From Asterionellopsis glacialis (lineage: Eukaryota > Bacillariophyta > Plagiogrammaphyceae > Rhaphoneidales > Asterionellopsidaceae), in contig WKLE02000552.1 in the NCBI GenBank assembly GCA_014885115.2, positions 1 to 24,145 of the forward strand: 24,145 bases of DNA, written 5' to 3'. Made by a program: the position numbers and the translations under genes. The first letter of the stretch is position 1, and every line of letters begins with the position of its first letter. A model generated the notes under the pieces. It saw only the letters and a list, made by a program, of their open reading frames with translations. It was not told the DNA's origin and did no database searches. Below, in pieces: positions 10,601-19,970 of this stretch.

Positions 10601-11542
10601 TGTAGTTCGTATTATTAGTGAATGTGGAGACGATCTGTGTCATTTCCAGATGATGACAACATCATATTTTGCGTACTCCTGATATATCTCATCAAAAAGA
10701 GACAACAAACTAAAACGATAACCCCAGCGATGAGACTGACGACACTGACACAAAAAAAATGAGACATCTCCGCCCGCCAGTTTGCCATGGACTGTCGGCG
10801 GATGTACTGTGGATTTCCCCGGAATGCAGACAAACTTATCCAAAATCAGGGGAGAGGCATAACCTGGGTATCATCGTCATCATCTGTTTTTGGTCAGTTG
10901 GATACAAAATCTTCTCTACCGATATAATACTTAGTATGTAAATATTTTACCTGGTGCACGTATTTTATACCAGATAACTTTGGAATTTATTTAGGAACAC
11001 AAGTTACAAGTACTAGATATATTGTACCAGGTACGGTAGTTTAGACAAGAATCTTGAATTACCTGGAATATTCAGTGCAGTTACTAACTGTACTGTAACT
11101 GGTAACATTATAAAGTATCTAATATACATATATTTTACAGAATCTTCAATACTTGTGGAAGCGATATCTGTAGACCACTACGTCATAACACTGTTTTGGA
11201 CTTACCTGATACCTGGTATGCATTAGTATGTACATTGTACGAGTACTCTTATATATTAGTAGCCTATGAAAATAATACGGAGTAATAAACACCGCGCCTT
11301 CTACAAATCGCGAATCGAACCGAACCGCCCATCTGAAGATATTTTAGATCTTTTGTCTTATGCTGGTGCATTGTGATTGGTTCGAACACTTTTGTGCCCA
11401 ATCGTGTCTCTCTTCACCCAAAATAATTGAGTCAGGTGACGACGTCGACACGAGAAGAGCGAAAACTATCCTGCATGCAGTGATCAATTTATCCTGTGAG
11501 TTTCATCTATTATCATATATTGATTAAAACCAGGCAAGCATC
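10601..11542. promoter_or_regulatory. Divergent promoter region between peptidase and lipase genes
   Basis: Exact TACCWGGTA copies start at 11025 and 11210, with near copies around 10952 (TACCTGGTG) and 11062 (TACCTGGAA). A 14-mer, TACGGAGTAATAAA, at 11276-11289 recurs upstream of the tRNA methyltransferase gene at 14286-14299. Two overlapping short minus-strand frames at 10615-10843 lie in the likely 5' leader of the peptidase and are not credited as genes. Regulatory use is inferred from position only. Confidence 0.45.
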
Positions 11543-13979
11543 ATGACTGTCGAAGTCGGTGAGAAGATCCATGGGATCAGAGATGATCTGGCAAACTTGG
11601 AATTTGATGCAGTCGGAAACGTTTTCATCGGTTGGTGGTTCAATCCTATGAAGGATTTAATCGCAGACCCACTCCTAGGAGTAGCTGAGAACGTGGTCCC
11701 CAAGGTTACATCAGTTGTACCATTTTCTGATAACGTAGTTGGATTTGGACTCGATGTAACTTCCACTGTCGGTCATGTCGTTCATGGTGTTGGAAGTCAT
11801 GTTGGCGTTTTCAAGGAAGTTCCCAAAACCAAAGAACGCATGCAAGGTACTGCAGGTGAAGAATTCCGTGAATTTTTCTTTGGTGGTGTGAGCCTTGTTC
11901 AAACTTCCATTGCATTTGGAACGGGTGCTGTTGTAGACATATTTTCAACTCTCTTTAACCAAAAAAAGTTATCCGAATGGTTTTCTACTCTGAATGGAAT
12001 CTACAAGTATCTTGAAGCATCTGGTATTGGAAAGGAAGTTCTCGAAGGCGTTTCGTTGCAGAATCTCATCATTTTAGGAAAAGCTCAAGCTATGACCCGC
12101 GAAATCAAGTCAGACGATATTGCCCCAGCAGAGCAATGTGGCGAAGGATATTAGTAAGTGCTGTACACTGTATTTGTCGAAGCGTTGCTTGCACAGTAGA
12201 CTAACCTGATGATTTTTCACATGCTTCTTCAATTTTAGTTTCATGAAGTACGCAACTGCTGCCTACGGAGCTGCAACCATCTCCGCGGTTAACTCTCAAA
12301 AGGCTGGAGCAAAGTTGCGTATTAGCCGTTATTCGAATAGCACCCCAGGAACCAACTTTGCCTCTGAAGCGGACATCTCAGAAGACGTGAAAAATATGTA
12401 CTTGGTTGATACGCCTATCGAGTTTGAAAACAGGGAAGAAATCAGCAAGCACATTGGTGTCCCAGAGAGTGATATTGTTATGTTCGTGAAGCCTGGTGGC
12501 AACATGAGAGTTGTTCGCCATTTCATTGCTGTTGACCACATTAAAAAGGCTGTTGTACTTGCTATTCGTGGTACTTTCTCAGTGAGCGAGCTTATCGTTG
12601 ATGCCACTGCCGAAACTCGTGAGTATCTTGTTGGGGTTTATGCTTTGTTGCCCCACTGTCTCTTGTTGTCAACTCAGCTTATTTTATTATCTGATTATCA
12701 GGTGACTTCTGCGGAGGAATGGCCCACAAAGGAATTGCCGACATTACCGACGAACTTTGGAAAGTTTGTGGAGAGGTGGTAAAAAGTGCCATTGATGCCA
12801 ACCCAGGATATGGTCTCGTTTTGACTGGTCACTCTCTTGGTGCAGGAGCTGCATGCTTATTGAATATTAAACTGTATCACGAAAATCTTGTGAACACGAA
12901 GGTCTTCTGCTTCGCTTTCGCACCCCCTCCTGTCTTCTCCGATCTTGAAGCCGCTCCTCAAGCCGTTGCTAACTCCATTTCATTTATCCACGACGATGAC
13001 AGTATTCCTTTCATGTCTTTTGCCAACCTTCGCGAACTAACTGAGTCTTTGTTGGTCGTTGACGAACACAAGGGCAATTTGTTGGATCAGATCAAAGTGA
13101 TTCTTGGCACCAAGGAACCCAGTCCCGAGTTGGTTAAGGCTGTCACTCACACTGCTGTCACTTCAAGACCCGACATTGAAGGAGCTGTAAAATCCTACAT
13201 TCCTTCATTTCAGGTTGTGTGGATGCGTGGATCAACTGATGACGGATACGTCGCTTACCAGTTTGAGCCGAAGGATTTGCCCGAAATTTACATTGACGTA
13301 GACATCATCAACGGCAAGTGTTATTTATTGATTTTAAACGTCTTCCATGCCCATCTTTTCTTCCAACTAATACTTTGTTTTTTTTGTTTTCCCCGCACAA
13401 CAGACCACTTCCCTCCTTGTAAGCAATATATTCATTTATTTGCTGAGTTTTTTGCTCATGATTTTTAATTTTTTTCTCACAAATATTATCATCCTTTCTC
13501 GTCATTCCGCAGATTATGAGGAGTCTTTGTTAACTCTCATCAGCTCCTCTGAGTAAGTTCGTTCGTTAGCTGTTAGTAATAATATTTGGCAAGGAAAACA
13601 GTTTAATTTTGTAAGAATGTTTTTTAGCCCAAGCAGGAAAAATTGAGGGAAGGGGAACAGTGATGTTTAATCTTGAGCAGAATATCTGTCTGCAATACGT
13701 GAATAGTATAATGTTTGAGTAACATTTGGTTATCAGTAGTTAAGAATGGTTGGCACCACTGTTTTTTTAGCTCTATTTAAGAATTGGGGACACCAATATG
13801 TGTTCTTTTAACTCTCTTTTGTGTCCGTTTGATGAACGAGGAGAAGGTACGCCCAACTTAAAGAATTTGAGAGAAAGCAATTCAAACGATACAAACGTAA
13901 GCCCGGAAAAGGCTATTGTACAAATACGGCGAGAATGCACCTAACAAAACATATCATCTTGGTGCAAGCGAATCCATGA
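11543..13979 (+). CDS. Class 3 (fungal-type) lipase
   Basis: Proposed exons are 11543-12153, 12239-12618, 12702-13313, 13404-13418, 13513-13552 and 13844-13979, giving 597 aa. The catalytic triad of the Lipase_3 family is visible: Ser375 in GHSLGAGA, Asp430 in FIHDDDSIPF and His536 in DHFPPYY. The N-terminal 200 residues contain Gly/Val-rich, amphipathic stretches (for example SVVPFSDNVVGFG) and no clear signal peptide. Expected substrates are acylglycerols or other lipid esters. The intron at 13314-13403 begins with GC (GCAAGT), and exon 4 is only 15 nt, yet together they restore the conserved DHFP block. The 3' end is ambiguous: reading on gives stop TAA at 13554-13556 (553 aa), but that TAA lies inside a perfect GTAAGT donor. 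Splicing it to 13844 adds a basic tail (QLKEFERKQFKRYKRK). I favour the longer form slightly. Confidence 0.82.
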
Positions 13980-14489
13980 TAATCAGTGCAATCAATGGAA
14001 GTTAACTCCTTTGCCGCTGTCTTTTTCAGAAGAAAAGCCATTGTTCCATTTGATTTGTCAGAAAAGGTGGTTATTGTAGAGCTACCGTACAGGTGTGAGC
14101 TTGTTGTACGTCTAGAGTTCCGATGACGATGGTCGTGCAATTGTGCGTGTCTGCTCCCTGTCTGTCGTTCGTTATCAGAATCAATCAAGTCAGCGTCGTT
14201 ATCAGAATCAATCAATTCAGTGGCTAGGCGCGCTCCTATCTGTGCTGTACGTCTGATGGGTGATGGTTCTGGCGGTGATAGTTATTACGGAGTAATAAAT
14301 AGGTCCTCTCTACTAGAGAGAGACTCTAGAGAGGTATACCTGGTAATACCTGGTAGGTCCTGATAACTACCGGTAGAGAATACGGTAGAGGAACTGCGTC
14401 GGAAATGGATGACAAACAGCGACTCAAGAGATAAGAAGCATAGCATTACCACTTGTCGCTGACTTTCTTCATCACGATCGATCATATCT
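13980..14489. promoter_or_regulatory. 5' flank of the tRNA methyltransferase gene with paired palindromes and a hairpin
   Basis: Two TACCWGGTA copies lie side by side at 14337-14345 and 14347-14355, followed by CTACCGGTAG at about 14369. Immediately upstream is an inverted repeat: CCTCTCTA (14305-14312) pairs with TAGAGAGG (14327-14334) across a 14-nt loop. TACGGAGTAATAAA is at 14286-14299. A 27-bp tandem duplication (CGTTATCAGAATCAATCA at each start) covers about 14170-14223. No gene is supported in this interval; a 100-codon minus-strand frame here includes the duplication and has no recognisable content. Confidence 0.45.
14170..14223. repeat. Two-copy 27-bp tandem duplication
   Basis: CGTTATCAGAATCAATCA begins at 14170 and again at 14197. 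The copies match for 20 bases and then differ slightly toward their ends. Confidence 0.7.
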
Positions 14490-15582
14490 ATGGGATCACT
14501 AAATTATTGGATATCCGCTCTCATGATCCTGGCCCTGCTTTGTCCAAGGATTACGGTTGCATTTCGCCCTGCTGTTCTTCCTTCCTTGAAGAATACGAGA
14601 GTGTTCGTACCGATACCAGTGCCAATCGCAAAGCATCTATTTTCATCAAGCACAACTTCATCCGGTGTTTCAGAAGATTTGAATGCCAACGAAAACACTT
14701 TCGAAAATGAGAGTATGCAAAATTCTCCTTGGAGCAATTTTCACCATAACGGGACCCCCCCCCCCAAGAAGAAAAAGAAGAGGAATAACAACTCGCGCTT
14801 TCGACAACATGTCAATCCTCTAGCTCGCAAGTTTCAACAACCGACTGCTTTATCCCAGGATTGGCCAAAAAATGTCTACGATGACATATCTTTACCTTTG
14901 CACATGGATATTGGTTGTGGAAAGGGCGGTTTCCTCAGAGATTTGGCTGGCAATAGTACAGAAAGCAAAAATTATCTAGGACTTGAGATTCGTCCAAGCG
15001 TAGTAGAATTTGCGCAAGAGCGGATTGCTAAGAGAGGATTGACTGGAAAGCTAGACTATATTGGTTGTAATGCAAATGTTGATCTTGAACGACTCTTGAC
15101 TCATTACACTGAAGCAGGTGGTGGACCAGTAGACATCGTCAGTATTCAGTTCCCAGACCCTCATTTTAAAACAAGTCATGCCAAACGAAGAGTTGTAACA
15201 GCCGAGCTCATAGAAACACTTGCTAAATTTATGCCCGAATCATCAAGAATATTCCTTCAGAGTGATATTCAATCGGTTCTAGATGATATGCGTAGTCGAT
15301 TCAGGGAATATAGCAAATATTTTAAGGATGAAATCGAAGATGTTGAAGAGTACATGGAAATAAATCCTCTAGGGATTGCAACAGAACGAGAAGTGAGCGT
15401 TATCGATAAGTGAGTAAAGTTCGACTGAAAGCGGAATTTTGTGGGTGATTTATTTCGCCTCTTACAACTTTTTTTTTGCGAAACCCCGTTTTTTTCTGGT
15501 TACGGACTTTAGGGACCTACCTGTCTTTCGAACAGTACTTCGACGAACAGCTTTGGAATTTGAAGAGGGAGCTGAACTCTAG
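14490..15582 (+). CDS. tRNA (guanine-N7-)-methyltransferase, TrmB family, probably plastid-targeted
   Basis: Exons 14490-15409 and 15513-15582 (GT-AG intron of 103 nt) encode 329 aa. The enzyme transfers methyl from SAM to N7 of G46 in tRNA. Visible motifs are DIGCGKG (140-146, SAM loop), NYLGLEIR (161-168), QFPDPHFK (220-227), HAKRR (230-234) and ATERE (297-301), and exon 2 completes the usual C-terminal block (KDLPVFR). The Trp usual in the PDPW motif is His here. The N-terminus is a signal peptide (about 1-24) with the cleavage-type motif VA/FRP, the diatom plastid bipartite signature, so the product probably modifies plastid tRNAs. A linker (92-100) is a Lys/Arg/Asn run preceded by a run of eleven C in the DNA. 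Downstream it converges with the FKBP gene. Confidence 0.93.
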
Positions 15583-16030
15583 ATAGAGTCTTACAGCGTG
15601 CGAGAAAAAGGCCACTAGCCTCACGATGTAATCTTTTTCTAAAAACCTAATTATTTCATCACACTATAAAAATCGTATGAAGTTGTTTTTCGTCGTGCGA
15701 ACTATTTTAATTCATTATTGTAGGACTAGCTCTCTACGATCCAGAGAGACGTCTATTGCAGTTATAAGTTATAAAAGGTAAAGCAGAGTAAACAGGTAAT
15801 ATTTTTTGTTCTCGAGGAGGTGGCCATACAGACTAACGGTGATTCAAAATAGGTCAGAACATGTACGGTACAACAGACAGTCAGTCGCTGCCTACGAGTA
15901 CGTACTGTCCATGTTTATTCTGTTTTTTAATTTAAAAATTGTTTATCAATTGGTCTAACAAAATCCGATTTCCATGTTTGCATTTCACATAAGCTTATTC
16001 GCGAAACTTTGTATCGGACTTGTTTTCAAT
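15583..16030. other. Convergent 3'-3' gap without a gene
   Basis: The gap between the methyltransferase stop and the FKBP stop is AT-rich with scattered GTAC words (for example near 15868 and 15900) but no exact TACCWGGTA. No RNA gene or open frame of interest is seen. Confidence 0.5.
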
Positions 16031-16699
16031 TTATGATACAGGAGTGCGTTTTCCATAGAGTTTAATGTCCATGACAAGGTCAGGTTGATATGGTATATTA
16101 GGATTACAATAAATATTTTTGAATCGTTGATAGTTGCCAAGGTCTTCTGAGGATGGTGGTATAGGTCCAATTCCCTTCCCGGCTTCACAGTCTTGTTTTT
16201 TCTGGCCTGGTAAAGGTTTGGCCAAAGGCGCGTAACCTAAATCCGCAGGGATAATAACCCTACGGATCCCTCCTGGCATCATGGGTGTCACACCGTCACC
16301 CCCCATAACGGCTTCCTCAAGCCCTGGAATTGTAGATCCATCACCCAAAATCCACCGGTATGGGGCATTCCTATCAGCTGTACTATAAATTTTAGTACCG
16401 TATCGTGCTCCTGTTGTTGACATCACGTAATCAATAGCAACATTTGAACCCTTTTGAGGGACCGCACCAGATCCTACTTTAGCATCAGCCCATTGAAGAC
16501 CAGTGGGAGTTTTCGAAAAAACAAGGTCACCCGCAGCAAAAGCTGGAGATGGTAGTTGGAGGGCAAATGGTAGAGCTGCTGCGGCGGGTGCTAACAACAC
16601 AGACCGACGTGATACTTCAGATTTGCTTGTTTGTAATGCTGTCCCAGTACTTAAAAGACATGCTGCAAGGAATAACACGCAAAACTTAATAGTCAACAT
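16031..16699 (-). CDS. FKBP-type peptidyl-prolyl isomerase, thylakoid lumen
   Basis: Intronless, 222 aa from the Met at 16699. The open frame extends 49 codons upstream, but this Met starts a clean presequence: an ER signal peptide (1-20, ending TGTA/LQT), a transit stretch, then a twin-arginine signal (SRRSVLLA at 30-37, hydrophobic core, AFA at 53-55 as cleavage site). That order is typical of lumen proteins in plastids of red-algal origin. The mature part is a single FKBP domain (about 65-217): VAIDYV, RWILGDG, STIPGLEEA, RRVIIPADLGY and a final VMDIKLYGK strand. FKBPs catalyse cis-trans isomerisation of Xaa-Pro bonds. An insert after LGYAP (157-200) carries Cys171 and Cys198, which might form a disulfide. 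Several active-site positions differ from FKBP12, so activity may be weak. It diverges from the FAIM-like/RRM gene. Confidence 0.92.
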   Translation of the reverse strand: MLTIKFCVLFLAACLLSTGTALQTSKSEVSRRSVLLAPAAAALPFALQLPSPAFAAGDLVFSKTPTGLQWADAKVGSGAVPQKGSNVAIDYVMSTTGARYGTKIYSTADRNAPYRWILGDGSTIPGLEEAVMGGDGVTPMMPGGIRRVIIPADLGYAPLAKPLPGQKKQDCEAGKGIGPIPPSSEDLGNYQRFKNIYCNPNIPYQPDLVMDIKLYGKRTPVS

Positions 16700-17769
16700 T
16701 TTTCTCGACTGATATTCCAATTTTCTGGGTTCGCAATAAGGTAGGATGGGATGAGAAGAGTTGTTGATATCAAAGTCTGCTCTAGAGACTGTCAGATTCT
16801 GTAGAAAACCGCCTTTTTCTTTCTCTTTTCGGCCCTTCTGTGGCAACCTTCAAAGTTTTGTGCCTCGGTGATTCCCTGACGCCACTACCTTGTCCCATCG
16901 CACCGCACATACGTTTGCTTATGCTCAGAGCCATGATGTAGACACCTGCCTGGCATTGGTACGTATTTTTTATGATGTGTGGGTTCACATTTGGCGAACA
17001 AAAGTTACCAGTAGGAACTGCCGTACCCGGACCTCCTCAAGAGCGAAACCCGGAAAACGGACCTCTCCGTCCAGATGTGGCGGGCTAGAGCACTCGGAGT
17101 AGGAGTTCAAAGTATTCCTAATCTTCAGACTGCACATATCGTAATACAGTCAGTAGTCGAATAGATAAAGGATTTGCGTTCTGTAACTGAAATGACCTGC
17201 CAGCTCCTTACCTGGTATGGTAAAAATATTTTTTTTGATAATATCTGAACAAGACCAGCAAATACTAATCAGTCAATTTTTCGATTGAAAAAACTATTGG
17301 TTCATTATTTTGGACATAGTAAATTTTTAAATTCTGGTAGGAGTAGACAGGGTAGACCTAGTATTTGGTACTGTACATAAACACAAATAGTGAAAGGTAC
17401 TACCGAGCCATTTGCAGAAGACCTTGCGGTGAGATTTGACAGCTCTCAAAACTTATTCTGCGAAGACCTATATGTAGCAAGTACAGTACCGTACCTCGTA
17501 GGTCCTACAGAGTGACCATGGACGTTGAAGATACACAGAGGTCCTACTACCACTTAACGAGCTGTACGGGGCCCAGATGGTCCTGGTCGTTACTAAAACA
17601 GTATGGTACCGTATGTACTTTACCAGCTTGCATGTATTGTCAAGTCTCACATTGAGAAGTCTCAACTGAAGAGAAACTTCTGGTCGTACTTTCCAAAGAG
17701 CACCTTCATCGAAAAGATAAAAGCACTACTTCATTTATCTCATGCAATCGACAAAGATAATCCAAGAAG
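16700..17769. promoter_or_regulatory. Divergent region between FKBP and FAIM-like/RRM genes
   Basis: No gene is supported. One exact TACCWGGTA lies at 17209-17217, with GTAC-rich words near 17365-17380, 17480-17500 and 17600-17620. Short open frames here have no recognisable content. It is the only 5' flank for both neighbouring genes, so promoters for both presumably lie within it. Confidence 0.4.
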
Positions 17770-19731
17770 ATGTCTTGTCATTTTGGAAAAAAGAAAATTC
17801 AAGAGAAACAACGATCTTCTACAGAAAGGATGTCTTCAGCGTATCAAATTGATTTCAAATGCTCCAACATCGGACGATGCATACCGGCATCAAAAAGAAT
17901 GATTTCATGGTAAGGAAATTTAGATAGTGCTTTTGGTCTTTTCAATCTTTTTCAAATTGAATGATGGAGTAATGGGATCAAAACGTGCTTCACGTGTCGA
18001 GGTCAACGCCATCTTTTTCGCCATTTGGTTGGAGTTGAAAAACATTGTTAGAGACGACATCTTTACAATCGGAGTTCGGCGTCGATTCGACTCGAAAAGA
18101 GTCGGAGTTGGATGCTTTTGCTGCGGGACATCCGCGCACATGTGTTTTGTTTCATATCATTTATATGTAAAACAATTTTATTGATCCTGATTGAGCGAGA
18201 TTATTAGATAATCAAATTTTTTCTGAAATTTTTTATGCTGGCTTTGTACATCTGAAATACATCTGAAATTTATTTGGTCGACAGAAATTGTTAGCAGTCA
18301 GGAGTACCACCAAATCTTTTTGTAGTGTTTTTAAAACTCATATTTTACTTTCTGGTTGACTTTTGTTGACTTTGTGCCTTTAGGGACGTCGGGTATGTAA
18401 ACGGAGAATCCTCGGCAGCTAACTTGAATGAATACAGAATCGAGGAAGAAAGACATTCAATACAGGTTTTATGGTCACTCCATTCGGGAAAAAGAAGAAT
18501 TATTTGGAATGGTACAGATGTTTCGTCGTTAGTTCGGTTTCCTAATCGGGAAAAAGATCCACGTTCGGAGATCGATGTTTCATGGAAAGGAAGGAATGGA
18601 ACAACGTTTCGGATAAGATGTTTCGCGAAACTAATTCTTCCAGGTTTTCGACAGCATAACCTGTACATCAATGGTAGGAATTATTTCTCTTTGCCTCGCC
18701 AAGCGGACTCTGCACATGAAGACAAACCGAAAACATTTTTTCACTCAAGTGAGCTGTCCGATTCAACAATAAAAGCAAACGAAAAGTTTCAAGTAGAGGC
18801 CTTCTCTTCAGAAGTCCTTAACAAGGAAAATGTCAAAGAGCAGAACGAATGTTCGATGCAACCACAACAACAACATCGACTCCAGTTGGCTGGATTTGAT
18901 TTTTGTGGAGAGTTGAACTTCTTTATATGTAACGATGACGTTGACGAATTGCGATCAGAAATGTATACTTCAACTGTAGATGCTTTACATGATAAAATGT
19001 CGGAGTCCATCCCCGAGACAGAGCAAATGATTTCAAAAGCCATAATAGCTGCATTTTCTGAAGCCCACAGCGAACTAAGCGATACGTCTCTCTCTTCCAA
19101 TGCTGACCCAGTGGAGGTAGAAGCAGATTGCTTGAGAAGAACATTTCAGTGGATCAAGAAGAATGGTGAGGGTGTTGCTTGTCCAGATTTTGAGGAATCG
19201 AGATGCGCCTTCATGCAGAGTATAGTAAATACCATGGTTTCTCATGTACGTCATGATAGAATGTCGGTTGCAGATTCGTCTCAAATAATGCTTAGCGTTG
19301 CGTCTGTAATCGGACTCAAGGTTAAAGGATTCATTCCAAGAGACAGAATAATTTTATCCAATTTGGACAACCAAGTGACTAGAGAAAACATAATACCACA
19401 AATGCAAGTATTTGGAGACGTTGAAGCAGTCTCAGTAACCAAAAGAGGAGGATTTGGAGTCTGCCGATTTTCATCACGCATATCAGTAGATCTGGCTATG
19501 AGTGCTGCACGGCGTGGATGTTTTATCATTAATAATACAGTACCAAATGTCCACGATCTGGAACCACCATTGAGATTCCTTAGCAAGGAAGAGCAAGCCA
19601 AGAAGCAAGCCTACAACTGCAGTCCAACACGCTCTTCCGATTCTCCAACTTCTGTCAATCGTTTCCCTAATGAAGACGATACGTCGCTTCCAGATTCTTT
19701 AACGGGAATGGTTTCTGCTTTAGAATTTTAG
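17770..19731 (+). CDS. FAIM-like beta-sandwich plus RRM protein
   Basis: Exons 17770-17909 and 18384-19731 encode 495 aa. The first exon, short and easily missed, supplies GRCIPASKRMISW; its phase-2 donor (TG/GTAAGG) joins TTTAG/G to rebuild Trp47 and read on into DVGYVNGE. Residues about 25-150 resemble the FAIM family fold as seen in diatom proteins: SKRxxSW, RHSIQVLWSLHSGKRRI, WNGTDV, GFRQHNLYINGRNYFSLP. The middle (about 185-350) is helical and acidic without a recognised domain. Residues about 366-440 look like an RNA recognition motif: RNP2-like IILSNL (369-374) and RNP1-like RGGFGVCRF (401-409), where one usual aromatic is Val. The C-terminal 50 residues are Ser-rich. The function is unknown; RNA or protein binding is an inference. 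Starting at Met18424 instead would cut the first strand of the domain. Confidence 0.8.
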
Positions 19732-19970
19732 ATTGCAGCCTCTTTCCCTTGTTGTTCTATTTTGCTTCTCGAGAACACTACAAAAAGTGCTTTCTCGAAA
19801 AATTTAAGATTTTTCATAATAATAGACTCTAACGATGCAGAGCGTCGTTCTTACTCTTTATCATCATATATTGTTGATATTAAATAGTTCATAATTTACA
19901 TTAGATGTCATAAATTCAATCCTTCTTTCACTTTTTGAAAATGAACGTACTACCAATTACGGTGAATCAA

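Noticed and set aside
10615..10833. 72-codon minus-strand frame with one hydrophobic helix
   Set aside because: Ends 15 bp before the peptidase start, so it would lie in its 5' leader; it overlaps another open frame and shows no family. At most an upstream ORF.
11375..11410. Possible tRNA T-arm (GGTTCGAAC)
   Set aside because: The flanking bases do not form the 5-bp T stem and no acceptor or anticodon arms are found around it.
13913..14215. 100-codon minus-strand frame with SDND repeats
   Set aside because: Its repeat is the 27-bp tandem duplication, and it overlaps the proposed last lipase exon; nothing recognisable.
17603..17902. 99-codon plus-strand frame
   Set aside because: Overlaps, in another frame, the 140-nt first exon of the FAIM-like/RRM gene, which fits splice phase and domain motifs much better.
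17920..18184. Overlapping short frames on both strands within the 474-nt intron
   Set aside because: No recognisable content and no phase-compatible splice sites that add a domain segment; W47 to DVGYVNG joins cleanly without them.
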